DNA from: Pseudomonas sp.
GTDB lineage: Bacteria > Pseudomonadota > Gammaproteobacteria > Pseudomonadales > Pseudomonadaceae
Length of the DNA stretch: 64,000 nt
Assembly: GCA_022448005.1 (NCBI GenBank)
Contig: JAKUTK010000006.1
Span: forward strand, 44,121-108,120
Direction: 5' to 3'
Below the pieces are notes generated by a model. The model saw only the letters and a list, made by a program, of their open reading frames with translations. It was not told where the DNA came from and made no database searches. Made by a program: the position numbers and the translations under genes. Positions within the stretch are counted from its first letter, which is position 1. Each line of letters begins with the position of its first letter. Of this stretch, positions 50,027 to 62,939 are shown piece by piece.

Positions 50027-50038
50027 GACCGGTCGTCT
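50027..50038. promoter_or_regulatory. TetR-type operator upstream of tetR
   Basis: GACCGGTCGTCT at 50027-50038 is identical in all 12 bases to the copy at 49386-49397. It lies 15 bases before the tetR start at 50012 (or at the start if the longer form is used), consistent with autorepression. Confidence 0.7.
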
Positions 50039-50146
50039 AGGACGAACACCATCATCCACGGCGCTTATTGCCGTGCAGTTCTGTCGCGATGGTGCTTGTT
50101 CAGAGGGGTCAGCGAACGCCAAACAACCTGAACGGAGATGGCGCGC

Positions 50147-50629
50147 TCAGGCGAGCGCGCTTTCGATGGCCTGGATCAGCGCTGGATCATCCGGCGCCGT
50201 GCGCGGCGAGAAGCGCGCTAGCACGCGTCCGTCCTTGCCCACCAGAAACTTCTCGAAATTCCAGCTGATATCGCCAGGGAAGTCAGCGCCCTCGCCCGCC
50301 AACAGGCGATACAACGGGTGACGCTGCGAGCCATTGACCTCGAGCTTGCTGCTGATGGGAAACGTGATGCCGTAGTTCTCATCACAGAATTTCAGGATGT
50401 CCGCGTCGCCGCCCGGCTCCTGAGCGGCGAACTGGTTGCAGGGAATGCCCAGCACGCCGAAACCCCGATCCTGATAACGTTCATGCAGTGCTTGCAGACC
50501 TGCATATTGAGGCGTGAGACCGCACTCGGAAGCCACATTGACCACCAGTGTTACCTGGGATTTCAACGGCGCCAGGGGAAGTTCCTGGCCCGCAAGGCCG
50601 GGCAGAACCAACTCGTGAAACGCGCTCAT
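50147..50629 (-). CDS. Glutathione peroxidase
   Basis: Reduces hydrogen peroxide and organic hydroperoxides. The 160-residue thioredoxin-fold protein has VNVASECGLTPQYAGLQAL with the peroxidatic cysteine, GIPCNQFAAQEPG with Gln and the second cysteine, and WNFEKFLVGKDG with the catalytic Trp-Asn. All Cys, Gln, Trp and Asn tetrad residues are present. Because it has Cys rather than selenocysteine it may accept thioredoxin as donor, as in many bacterial BtuE/Gpx. ATG at 50629. Alone between tetR and slyD. Confidence 0.9.
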   Translation of the reverse strand: MSAFHELVLPGLAGQELPLAPLKSQVTLVVNVASECGLTPQYAGLQALHERYQDRGFGVLGIPCNQFAAQEPGGDADILKFCDENYGITFPISSKLEVNGSQRHPLYRLLAGEGADFPGDISWNFEKFLVGKDGRVLARFSPRTAPDDPALIQAIESALA

Positions 50630-50644
50630 GTGTCTCTACTCCAG

Positions 50645-50680
50645 AGTAAAAAAAGCGCTCCGGCAGAACCGAAGCGCTTC
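50645..50680 (-). terminator. Rho-independent terminator after slyD
   Basis: Arms AAGCGCT (50653-50659) with CCGG and the matching CCGA, AGCGCTT (50673-50679) form the stem; on the minus strand a long T run follows. It ends slyD about 55 bases after its stop and stands before the peroxidase start. Confidence 0.75.
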
Positions 50681-50732
50681 CATGGCCCGAACAAATCGGG
50701 CTTTTCGCTGACCAGCCGCCTGCAGGCGCCGA

Positions 50733-51218
50733 TCAGTGTTGGTGACCACCTTCACCATGCACATGGCCATGAGCGATTTCTTCGTCGCTGGCTTCGCGCA
50801 CGTCAACAATCTTCACTTCAAAGTTAAGGCGTTGCCCGGCCAGCGGGTGGTTACCATCGACGATCACATCGTCGCCTTCGACATCACGAATGGTGACGAT
50901 CTGCATCCCGCCGTCCGGTCCGGACGCGTGGAATTGCATGCCCACTTCCAGCTCATCGACGCCTTCAAACATCGCACGATTGAGAGTAGCGACCAGCTCC
51001 GGGCTGTACTCGCCATAGGCATCCTGCGGCTCGATGGATACCTTTACCTCGTCACCACCTTGCTTGCCCTCCAGGGCCTTTTCCAAACCGGCAATGATGT
51101 TGCCCGAACCGTGCAAATAGACCAGCGGCGCGCCGCCGGCCGAGCTGTCGATCACTTCACCGGCATCGTTGGTGAGTGTGTAGTCGATTGACACAGCCTT
51201 GTTAGCGGCAATCTGCAT
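50733..51218 (-). CDS. slyD: FKBP-type peptidyl-prolyl isomerase SlyD
   Basis: Cytoplasmic prolyl isomerase and chaperone that also carries nickel. The 161-residue protein has MQIAANKAVSIDYTLTND at the start, the FKBP core LVYLHGSGNIIAGLEKALEG, the insert-in-flap domain with VEGDDVIVDGNHPLAGQRL and NFEVKIVDVREAS, and a histidine-rich tail HGHVHGEGGHQH. The tail is shorter than that of E. coli SlyD. ATG at 51218 is used, as the in-frame extension to 51251 has no family match. Followed by a good terminator. Confidence 0.93.
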   Translation of the reverse strand: MQIAANKAVSIDYTLTNDAGEVIDSSAGGAPLVYLHGSGNIIAGLEKALEGKQGGDEVKVSIEPQDAYGEYSPELVATLNRAMFEGVDELEVGMQFHASGPDGGMQIVTIRDVEGDDVIVDGNHPLAGQRLNFEVKIVDVREASDEEIAHGHVHGEGGHQH

Positions 51219-51457
51219 GAGGCGAAACCTTTGTTGGGGGATGTAGGGCAAAGTCTAACCGCGACCTGCATCGATTGCGAACCGCCGCACGATCTAGAAG
51301 ACCATCGGCAGCAAGCAAAAACAGCCTGAAGTCATGCGTAGGACGCTACCAAATACAACCTTTGGAGAGCATCGCAGCCCCATCAGGTGTGCAAGAATTC
51401 ACGCCTGTAAATGTAGGCGACCTATTTCAACAATTATTTCGCATCCAAGGAGCACCG

Positions 51458-52645
51458 ATGTCAGCTCGAAACATCCTGGTGATTAACTGCGGCAGCTCGT
51501 CGATCAAATTCGCGCTGGTCAACGAAGCCCAAGCGACTTTTCCCCTGCAGGGCCTGGCCGAACGTCTCGGCTCCCCGGAAGCCGTGGTGCACTGGCAGCT
51601 CGGGGACACCAAGCAGAGCCTGAACATTCCGGGTGCCGATCACCGAGCCGCACTCGAAAAGCTCCTGCCGGTAGCTCAGGAGGCCGCAGGCGGCAAGCTG
51701 GACGGCATCGGTCATCGTGTGGTCCATGGTGGCGAACACTTCACCGGTTCCAGCCTGATCGACGAGCCGGTGCTCAAGGCCATTCGCGACAGTGCACAGC
51801 TGGCGCCATTGCACAACCCGGCCAACCTGGTCGGGATCGATGCGGCCATGGCCCTGTTCCCAGGCCTGCCACAGGTCAGCGTATTCGATACCGCTTTCCA
51901 CCAGACCATGCCTGAGCATGCGTTCCGCTACGCCGTTCCGGAATTCCTCTATAAGGAACACAGCGTCCGCCGCTACGGCTTCCACGGCACCAGCCACAAC
52001 TATGTCAGCAAGCGTGCCGCCGAAATCACAGAACTCCCTGTCGACGACAGCTGCTGGCTGACGGCTCACCTGGGCAATGGCTGCTCGACCTGTGCCATCG
52101 TCAATGGCGAGAGCCGCGACACCAGCATGGGCCTGACACCGCTTGAAGGCCTGGTCATGGGCACTCGCAGCGGCGACGTCGATCCTAACCTGCACAGCTA
52201 CCTGAACCGCACCCTGGGCTGGAGCCTTGAGCAGATTGATCGCGTGCTCAATCACGACAGTGGCCTGAAGGGCCTGTCCGGACTGTCCAATGACCTGCGC
52301 ACGCTGCAAGAAGCCCGTGTTGCCGGGCATGCCGGCGCCACCCTGGCATTCGAAGTCTTCTGCTACCGCCTGGCCAAATCGCTGGCAAGCATGGCTTGCG
52401 CCCTGCCGAAGCTCGACGGGCTGATCTTTACCGGCGGCATTGGTGAAAACTCCATGGCCGTGCGCACCCGCACCCTCGAACATCTGAAACTGTTCAACTT
52501 CAAGCTGGACGAAGAGGCCAACGCACGCTGCACGCGCGGTGTAGGTGGAGAAATCCAGGCAGCAGGCAGCCCCCGTGTGCTGGTGGTACCGACCAACGAA
52601 GAACGTCAGATCGCGCTGGACACGCTGGCGCTGCTCGACGCCTGA
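51458..52645 (+). CDS. ackA: Acetate kinase
   Basis: Reversible transfer of phosphate between acetyl phosphate and ADP, with Pta the acetate-activating path. The 395-residue ASKHA-fold protein begins [20 protein letters not shown] and has [69 protein letters not shown] in the family blocks and [12 protein letters not shown] at 51458 has AAGGAG eight bases upstream. Operon with pta, 100 bases downstream. The upstream region 51252-51457 should hold the promoter; I see no clear boxes. Confidence 0.97.
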   Translation: MSARNILVINCGSSSIKFALVNEAQATFPLQGLAERLGSPEAVVHWQLGDTKQSLNIPGADHRAALEKLLPVAQEAAGGKLDGIGHRVVHGGEHFTGSSLIDEPVLKAIRDSAQLAPLHNPANLVGIDAAMALFPGLPQVSVFDTAFHQTMPEHAFRYAVPEFLYKEHSVRRYGFHGTSHNYVSKRAAEITELPVDDSCWLTAHLGNGCSTCAIVNGESRDTSMGLTPLEGLVMGTRSGDVDPNLHSYLNRTLGWSLEQIDRVLNHDSGLKGLSGLSNDLRTLQEARVAGHAGATLAFEVFCYRLAKSLASMACALPKLDGLIFTGGIGENSMAVRTRTLEHLKLFNFKLDEEANARCTRGVGGEIQAAGSPRVLVVPTNEERQIALDTLALLDA

Positions 52646-52677
52646 TAGCGCGCCGACGGCCAGACGCACCGCACGAG

Positions 52678-52705
52678 CCCGACGACCGTAAACGGCGTCG
52701 GGTTT
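52678..52705 (+). terminator. Hairpin between ackA and pta
   Basis: Arms CCCGACG (52678-52684) and CGTCGGG (52696-52702) with an inner CCGT/ACGG pair, followed by TTTC. It could be a partial terminator or attenuator lowering pta relative to ackA; the T run is short. Confidence 0.5.
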
Positions 52706-52745
52706 CGTCTACTTGGCATCGCCCTTCGCCCGATAGGAGATCATC

Positions 52746-54842
52746 ATGCATACCTTATTCCTCGCCCCCTGCGGTTTTGGCGGCGGCCTCAACTCCATCA
52801 GCCTCGGCCTGATCAGTGCACTCCAGCGCGCCGGGTTGAAGGTCGGCTTCTTCAAGCCCATCGCCCAGCCCTTCCCGCACGATCAAGGCCGTGAGCGCTC
52901 TTGCGTTCTGGTAGAGCGCACTCTGAATATCGAGTCGCCCGAGCCGCTGCCATTGGAGCAAGTCGAGCGCCAACTGGCCAATGGCGAACTCGACCTGATA
53001 CTCGAGGACGTGGTCAGCCGCTATCAGGAGGTTGCCGCGGGCAAGGACGTGGTCATTGTCGAAGGCATGGTGCCGACTCGTGAGTTCAACCACACTTCAA
53101 GGATCAATACGCATCTGGCGAAAAGCCTGGACGCGGATGTCATTCTGATCGCGGCGCAAGGAAGTGACACGCTCAAGCGTCTGGCCGAGCGCATCGAGAT
53201 CCAGGCCCAACTGTTCGGTGGCGCCAAGGACCCGAAGGTGCTGGGCGTTATTCTCAACAAGGTCAAAGGTGACGACGGCGCGCCCGCCTTCATCGACGGT
53301 CTCAAGGCGCAGCTGCCTTTGCTGGGCACTGCAGATTTCCAGCTGCTTGGCGCGATCCCTTTCGCCGACAAACTTAACGCCTTGCGGACCCGCGACATCG
53401 CCGAACTGCTCGACGCCAAGGTCCTTCACGCCGGTGAAGCGGAGCAGCGTCGCGTCGACAAGATCGTGCTGTGCGCCCGCGCTGTCCCCAACACGGTGCA
53501 GCTCCTGCAGCCAGGCGTTCTGGTGGTTACCCCGGGCGACCGCGACGACATCATTTTGGCCGCGAGCCTGGCTTCGCTCAACGGCGTCAAACTCGCAGGC
53601 CTGTTGCTCTGCAGTGACTTTGCCCCGGACCCGCGCATCCTCGAGCTATGCAAAGCCGCACTCGATGGCGGCCTGCCGGTGATGACCGTGCAGACAGGTT
53701 CCTACGATACGGCAACCAACCTCTTCGGGCTGAACAAGGAAACCCCAGCGGACGACATCGAGCGTGCCAGCCAGGTGACCGACTTCATCGCGCAGCACCT
53801 GCAACCCGAACTGCTGCATACCCGCCTCAGCGTGCCGCGCAGCGAGTTGCGACTGTCGCCCCCGGCATTCCGCTACCAGCTGGTCAAGCGCGCCCAGCAT
53901 GCAAACAAGCGCATCGTTCTGCCGGAAGGCAACGAGCCGCGCACCATTCGCGCCGCAGCCATCTGCCAGGAGCGTGGCATAGCGCGGTGCGTGCTGCTGG
54001 CCAAGCCGGAAGAAGTTCAGGCGGTTGCGCGCGAGCAAGGCATCCAGTTGCCGGCAAGCCTGGAAATTCTTGACCCGGAACTGATCATCAACCAGTACGT
54101 CGAGCCGATGTGCGAAATGCGCAAGGCCAAGGGCCTGACCCCGGACGATGCGCGCGAGCAGCTCAAAGACACCGTGGTACTTGGCACCATGATGCTGGCG
54201 CTTGATGAAGTGGACGGCCTGGTTTCCGGCGCCGTACACACCACTGCCAACACCATCCGCCCGGCCTTGCAGCTGATCAAGACTGCACCTGGCTACAGCC
54301 TGGTTTCTTCGGTGTTCTTCATGCTGCTGCCGGACCAGGTACTGGTCTACGGTGATTGCGCAGTGAATCCGAACCCGAACGCCACCGAGCTGGCGGAGAT
54401 CGCCCTGCAGAGCGCCGAATCTGCTGTCGCTTTGGGCGTAAACCCACGCGTGGCGATGATCAGCTATTCAACCGGCACATCCGGCAGCGGCGCCGAGGTG
54501 GAGAAGGTTGCTGAAGCCACTCGCATCGCCCAGGAGCGCGCCCCCAGCCTGCCAATTGACGGTCCGCTGCAGTACGACGCGGCGTCGGTCGCCAGTGTCG
54601 GCAAGCAAAAGGCGCCCAACAGCTTGGTGGCCGGTCAGGCTACGGTGTTCATTTTCCCTGACCTCAACACCGGGAACACGACCTATAAGGCGGTTCAACG
54701 CAGTGCCAACGTGATCAGCGTCGGCCCGATGCTGCAGGGCCTGCGCAAGCCGGTCAATGATCTGTCCCGCGGCGCTCTGGTGGACGACATTGTCTTCACC
54801 ATCGCGCTGACCGCTCTGCAGGCCGATAACCAAAAGGCCTGA
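52746..54842 (+). CDS. pta: Phosphate acetyltransferase
   Basis: Interconverts acetyl-CoA and acetyl phosphate. Protein of 698 residues, the long form. An N-terminal CobQ/BioD-like P-loop-type domain (MHTLFLAPCGFGGGLNSISLG to about 230), a DRTGG domain (about 230-370), and the C-terminal PTA domain with RIVLPEGNEPRTIRAA, LVSGAVHTTANTIRPALQLI and NPNPNATELAEIALQSAES. ATG at 52746 follows AGGAGA six bases upstream. Regulation: with ackA as one unit, except for the hairpin between them. Confidence 0.97.
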   Translation: MHTLFLAPCGFGGGLNSISLGLISALQRAGLKVGFFKPIAQPFPHDQGRERSCVLVERTLNIESPEPLPLEQVERQLANGELDLILEDVVSRYQEVAAGKDVVIVEGMVPTREFNHTSRINTHLAKSLDADVILIAAQGSDTLKRLAERIEIQAQLFGGAKDPKVLGVILNKVKGDDGAPAFIDGLKAQLPLLGTADFQLLGAIPFADKLNALRTRDIAELLDAKVLHAGEAEQRRVDKIVLCARAVPNTVQLLQPGVLVVTPGDRDDIILAASLASLNGVKLAGLLLCSDFAPDPRILELCKAALDGGLPVMTVQTGSYDTATNLFGLNKETPADDIERASQVTDFIAQHLQPELLHTRLSVPRSELRLSPPAFRYQLVKRAQHANKRIVLPEGNEPRTIRAAAICQERGIARCVLLAKPEEVQAVAREQGIQLPASLEILDPELIINQYVEPMCEMRKAKGLTPDDAREQLKDTVVLGTMMLALDEVDGLVSGAVHTTANTIRPALQLIKTAPGYSLVSSVFFMLLPDQVLVYGDCAVNPNPNATELAEIALQSAESAVALGVNPRVAMISYSTGTSGSGAEVEKVAEATRIAQERAPSLPIDGPLQYDAASVASVGKQKAPNSLVAGQATVFIFPDLNTGNTTYKAVQRSANVISVGPMLQGLRKPVNDLSRGALVDDIVFTIALTALQADNQKA

Positions 54843-54852
54843 TTGCAAACTC

Positions 54853-54876
54853 GCGCCCGGCCAGTTGGTCGGGCGC
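54853..54876 (+). terminator. Probable terminator after pta
   Basis: Arms GCGCCCG (54853-54859) and CGGGCGC (54870-54876) with further complementary ATTGC/GCAAT flanks; the trailing T run is short, so ending may be partial. Confidence 0.5.
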
Positions 54877-54967
54877 TTCGCAATCTACAGCACCACTTTT
54901 TGGCCTTGCAGTTCAGCCCGCAATCGGTACTCTTGCCGCCTTTATTGACGGACATAAGACCCAATCG

Positions 54968-55888
54968 ATGCTGAGCGTCCTTCCTGCCCCGCTCCGGGGC
55001 GTCCTGGCCGGCCTGACACTGGCATTGAATACCCTGTTCTGGTGCTGGCCGCTCTTTGCGCTGTCACTGCTCAAGCTGGCATTACCCATCCCGCGTATCC
55101 AGCGGGCATTGCGCTTTGGCATGCACTGGATCGCCGAGTCCTGGGTGGCGGTGAACAGCTTCTGGATGGACCAGGTGCGCTGCACCGAATGGGACGTGCA
55201 GGGACTCGACAAAGTCGACCTGCAGCATTCCTACCTAGTCACCAGCAATCACCAGAGCTGGGCTGACATCCTGATGCTGCAATACCAACTGAACCGTCGG
55301 ATGCCGATCCTCAAGTTCTTCCTCAAGCAGGAGCTGATCTGGGTACCGGTTATCGGGCTGTGCTGGTGGGCGTTGGAGTTTCCCTTCATGAAGCGCTTCA
55401 GCAAGCAGTACCTGACAAAGTACCCAGAAAAGCGCGGCGAAGACCTGGCGACCACGCGCAAGGCCTGCGAGCGCTACCGGACCAACCCAGTGTCGGTGTT
55501 CAACTTCCTTGAAGGCACACGCTTCACCGAGGACAAGCACACTGAGCAGGCATCGCCCTACCGCTACCTGCTCAAACCCAGGGCCGGCGGCATTGCCTTC
55601 GTGATCGATGCGATGGGCGAGCAATTGACCTCGCTAGTCAACGTGACCATCCACTACCCGGACGGTAATCCCAGCTTCTGGGACCTGCTCTGCGGTCGGA
55701 TAGGTCAGGTCGTCATGCGCATAGACTCGCAGCCGATCCCTGCCGAGTTCCTGCATCGCAGCTACGATCAGGACGAAGCCTACCGGCTGAGTTTTCAGGA
55801 GTGGGTCAATGAGCTCTGGAGCGACAAGGATGCTGAACTCGAAAAGCTACACCGGCAATACCCGCCTCGCCATGGCGCTTCAGACTAA
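54968..55888 (+). CDS. Acyltransferase, YihG type
   Basis: PlsC-type lysophospholipid acyltransferase. Protein of 306 residues with an N-terminal membrane helix (GLTLALNTLFWCWPLFALSL), the catalytic H-x4-D in NHQSWAD, FLKQELIWVPVIGLCWWALEFPFMKRF split in the YihG family pattern, and FLEGTRFTEDKH with the glycine-glutamate site. E. coli YihG is a second 1-acylglycerol-3-phosphate acyltransferase that favours cis-vaccenate; the same role is likely. ATG at 54968, about 125 bases after pta. Alone in its unit. Confidence 0.85.
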   Translation: MLSVLPAPLRGVLAGLTLALNTLFWCWPLFALSLLKLALPIPRIQRALRFGMHWIAESWVAVNSFWMDQVRCTEWDVQGLDKVDLQHSYLVTSNHQSWADILMLQYQLNRRMPILKFFLKQELIWVPVIGLCWWALEFPFMKRFSKQYLTKYPEKRGEDLATTRKACERYRTNPVSVFNFLEGTRFTEDKHTEQASPYRYLLKPRAGGIAFVIDAMGEQLTSLVNVTIHYPDGNPSFWDLLCGRIGQVVMRIDSQPIPAEFLHRSYDQDEAYRLSFQEWVNELWSDKDAELEKLHRQYPPRHGASD

Positions 55889-55903
55889 TCCGACAGGCCG
55901 ACA

Positions 55904-58045
55904 CTAGTCGGCCTGCTGGTGTTCCAGCTTTAGCCAGTCGATTGTTCGCGGAAATTCCAACGCGTCCTCTACGGCCAGCCCCGGCGCGACCAGAAAACCC
56001 TGCATCACCTGGCAGTCATGGGCGATCAGCCACTCGCGCTGGGCCAAGGTTTCAACGCCTTCGGCAATCACCTCCAGGCCCAGATTTCGGCCGAGATCGA
56101 TAATGGTGCTGACCACCGCGGCATCACGTGGCGAATCAAGCATATTGGCGATGAACAGGCGGTCGATCTTCAGCGTATCCAGATCGAAATGGCGCAGGTA
56201 GGCAAGCGACGAGTAACCGGTGCCGAAGTCATCCACCGCCACCCTCACCCCCAGCTCGCGCAACTGCCGAAGCTTGTCGCAGCTCTGCTCCAGATCCTGC
56301 ATCAGTGCGCCTTCGGTGACCTCCAGCTCCAACTGGCGAGGATCTAGCTGATACTCATCGAGCAGGCGGCGCAACTCGTCGATCAATCCGGCACGGCCGA
56401 ACTGCACCGGACTGACGTTGAAGCTCAGCACCAGCTTGTCGCCAAAACGCTCACGCCAGTCGCGGCACTGAGCCAGCCCCTCACGCAGCGCCCACTCGCC
56501 GACCCGATCAATCAGCCGGGTCTCTTCCAGCAAGGGGATGAACACACTCGGCTCGACCGCACCGCGCCCCGCGTAATTCCAGCGCAGCAAGGCCTCGAAG
56601 CCTCGCAACTCGCCGGTCTCGAGCACGACCTGCGGCTGGTAAGCCAAGGCGAAACCATTGCGCTCAATGGTGCTGCGCAAATTCTCTTCCATCATCAGGC
56701 GCGCATGGGCCCGCCCATTCATTTCACCGGAGAAGAAGCGATATTGCTGCCGACCGTTGCGTTTGGCCTCGTACATGGCCATATCTGCCGAGCGAAGCAG
56801 CTCCTCGACGCTCTGACCGCAATCCGGGAAATGCGCGATGCCGATACTGGCGCCGAGCGTGACGTCGGTCCCTTCGATGGTATGTCGGACCGAAATCAGC
56901 TCGATGAGCTTCTCGGCGACCTTGGCGGCGTCCTCCGGGTGATCCAGAGAGTCCAGCAGCGCGGTGAACTCGTCTCCGCCCATCCGTGCAATGATGTCGT
57001 AGGGCCGCATGCAAGCCTCTAGCACGCGCGCCACGCGACAGAGGATCTCGTCACCGGCATCGTGACCCAGCGAATCGTTGATGCGCTTGAAGCCATCGAG
57101 GTCGATATAGAGGACGGCCATGCGTTTGCCGTTCCGGTCGACCCTCGCCAGAGCCGAATCCAGCGCCTGGTGAAAGCCACGTCTGTTGAGCAACCCGGTC
57201 AGCGAGTCGGTTACCGCCTGGGTCTCCAGCTGCACGTGCAGACTGCGCACCACCGACATATCCAGGGCGATGACGACCATAGAACGCTGCTGACGAGGCA
57301 GTGGCGATGACGACAGCGCCACGGGCAGCGTGTCACCGTTGGCGGTGAACAGCTGCGCTTCATGAAGACGATAGGTACTACCGCTACGCCAATGCCGGTA
57401 GAAATCCGTGTCGCGCCAGGACTGGGGCATCTGCGGCGAGGCCAGGTGCTTAGTCAGCGCGGTACCTTGCAGATCATCGACGCCGGTGTGCATCATTTTG
57501 GCGATCGCTGGGTTGGCGAAGCTGATGAAACCGTCCTCACCCACCACCAGAATTCCTTCGGCAGCATTGCTCAGCACCGACGCGTTGAACGCGCGGGCAC
57601 TGTCGAGCTGCTGACTGAGGACCTGCAAATCACGTCGATTGTGCTCGTGACTCAGCAGCGTATTGATCTTGTGCTTGAGCACCTGCGGATCGAACGGCTT
57701 GAGAATGAAATCAACCGCACCGGTGGCGTAACCTCGCAACACCGACTCGCGGGTGTGCGCAATGGCCGAGACAAAGATGATCGGCGTGTAGCGCGAGTGA
57801 GGACTGCCGCGCATCAAGCGCGCCACTTCGAACCCATCCATGCCCGGCATCTGCACATCCAGCAGCACCAGCTCGACATCCAGATCAAGTAGGGCCTGAA
57901 GTGCGGCTTCGCCAGAATTAACCGTATGGACCTGCCAGTCACCGTCGCCGAGCAAGGCCTCCATGGCCACCAGGTTCGCTTCGCGATCATCGACGACCAA
58001 CAATGTACGGGTCCGAGGCTGAGATTGGGGTTGCGACCACGCCAT
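55904..58045 (-). CDS. Response regulator with PAS, GGDEF and EAL domains
   Basis: A 713-residue c-di-GMP signalling protein. Domains in order: REC (about 15-135) with phosphoacceptor Asp63 in LLDVQMPGMDG and Lys116 in LKPF; PAS (about 150-265); GGDEF (about 275-440) with RMGGDEF at 354-360, intact, and an RxxD inhibitory site RPYD at 347-350; EAL (about 455-700) with GFEALLRW (484-486) and DDFGTGYSSL. Both catalytic domains look active, so net effect may be switched by phosphorylation. ATG at 58045 is used; a GTG six codons upstream is alternative, and GGGAG supports the ATG. It lies 93 bases downstream of the hybrid kinase. Confidence 0.9.
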   Translation of the reverse strand: MAWSQPQSQPRTRTLLVVDDREANLVAMEALLGDGDWQVHTVNSGEAALQALLDLDVELVLLDVQMPGMDGFEVARLMRGSPHSRYTPIIFVSAIAHTRESVLRGYATGAVDFILKPFDPQVLKHKINTLLSHEHNRRDLQVLSQQLDSARAFNASVLSNAAEGILVVGEDGFISFANPAIAKMMHTGVDDLQGTALTKHLASPQMPQSWRDTDFYRHWRSGSTYRLHEAQLFTANGDTLPVALSSSPLPRQQRSMVVIALDMSVVRSLHVQLETQAVTDSLTGLLNRRGFHQALDSALARVDRNGKRMAVLYIDLDGFKRINDSLGHDAGDEILCRVARVLEACMRPYDIIARMGGDEFTALLDSLDHPEDAAKVAEKLIELISVRHTIEGTDVTLGASIGIAHFPDCGQSVEELLRSADMAMYEAKRNGRQQYRFFSGEMNGRAHARLMMEENLRSTIERNGFALAYQPQVVLETGELRGFEALLRWNYAGRGAVEPSVFIPLLEETRLIDRVGEWALREGLAQCRDWRERFGDKLVLSFNVSPVQFGRAGLIDELRRLLDEYQLDPRQLELEVTEGALMQDLEQSCDKLRQLRELGVRVAVDDFGTGYSSLAYLRHFDLDTLKIDRLFIANMLDSPRDAAVVSTIIDLGRNLGLEVIAEGVETLAQREWLIAHDCQVMQGFLVAPGLAVEDALEFPRTIDWLKLEHQQAD

Positions 58046-58138
58046 CAGCCATGCTCCCGGCACAACGTAATGCGGCTTCCGCTACCAACGTCGGCAGGGA
58101 CGCCAGTTCGGCTTGAACGATGCGTCACACATTTCTCC

Positions 58139-61846
<3,708 letters not shown>

Positions 61847-62000
61847 TCGACCTCCTCAGTGCCACTACATGGCTCGCTGTCACGAGCTTCAGAGTAGTGG
61901 ATCGCTCAGAGGTTCAATTGAAACGAGAAAAAGCTATAAAGCTGACGCCACCAAAATGGCACAAGCAAAGCCCGAGAGGACCTCGCCTGTGCCTGGCCGC

Positions 62001-62657
62001 TTAGAGCGGTCGCAGATTGATCTCCACACGGCGGTTCTGCGCGCGACCCGCAGCGGTGTCGTTGCTGGCAATCGGCTGGCTCGAACCCGCACCGTAGGAG
62101 GAGATTCGCGACGCTGGTACTCCGTTGCCTTCAAGATAGGCGGCAACGCTACGGGCACGACGATTCGAAAGGTCCTGGTTGAGTTGCTGTGAGCCGGTGC
62201 TGTCGGTATGTCCGGTAATGTCGATACCGTTCTTGTTGAACTCTTTGAATACCTGAACCAGCGAATTGAGCGTTGAGTAGAAGCTGCTGGAAATATCAGC
62301 TGAGTTACTTGCGAAGGTGATGTTGCCCGGCATGATTAGCGTCAGGTTATCGCCCTGCCGCTGGACCTGTACGCCAGAGCCCTGCAGCGTCTGGCGCAGC
62401 TTGGCTTCCTGGGTATCGACGTAATAACCATAGCCGCCGCCCGCGGCTCCGCCGACCGTGGCTCCGATCAATGCGCCTTTGGCACGATCCTTTTTGCTGG
62501 AGGTGGCCGCGCCGATCACTGCGCCGCTGACCGCACCAATACCGCCATAAATACCAGCCTTGCCAGCTTCTCGCTCACCGGTATAGGGATTGTTGGTACA
62601 GCCGACCAGCAGCGCAAGGGTGGCGGCGGGTGCGGTCAGGTTACTGATCTTCTTCAT
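62001..62657 (-). CDS. OmpA-family lipoprotein with glycine-zipper
   Basis: A 218-residue outer-membrane lipoprotein (YiaD-like). Lipobox L-V-G-C with Cys20; a glycine-zipper segment GIGAVSGAVIGAATSS and GATVGGAAGGGYG (about 38-80); then an OmpA C-terminal peptidoglycan-binding domain with FASNSADISSSFYSTLNSL, GIDITGHTDSTGS and LSNRRARSVAAYLE. ATG at 62657 has GGAAG five bases upstream; an ATG at 62672 has no site. It lies 154 bases downstream of the kinase gene start, divergent promoter unknown; alone. Confidence 0.85.
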   Translation of the reverse strand: MKKISNLTAPAATLALLVGCTNNPYTGEREAGKAGIYGGIGAVSGAVIGAATSSKKDRAKGALIGATVGGAAGGGYGYYVDTQEAKLRQTLQGSGVQVQRQGDNLTLIMPGNITFASNSADISSSFYSTLNSLVQVFKEFNKNGIDITGHTDSTGSQQLNQDLSNRRARSVAAYLEGNGVPASRISSYGAGSSQPIASNDTAAGRAQNRRVEINLRPL

Positions 62658-62939
62658 ATCTACTTCCTTCATCTGCGGGACGCCAGCCCGTTACAACACG
62701 GACTGGAATGCGCCGTTAGGGTAACACCCGCCCGGCAGCGGAACCGGAACGTCCCGACGAACCCGAAACGATTCGATCTCCAAGCAGCAGCTGAAAACCC
62801 TGCTGTCTCTGTTGGTCTTGATGGGAAGCCGCCGCCCCAATAAGGGACTACAGATAGCGCCTGTGCGGATGTACTGACCAAGCCACGACCTCGATGAAAG
62901 GCCGCAGCAAGATCAAACCCAGGCAGGCAAGGCCCGGTG

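Noticed and set aside
51461-52669. Minus-strand frame of 402 codons opposite ackA
   Set aside because: Shadow of acetate kinase, which has all motifs on the plus strand.
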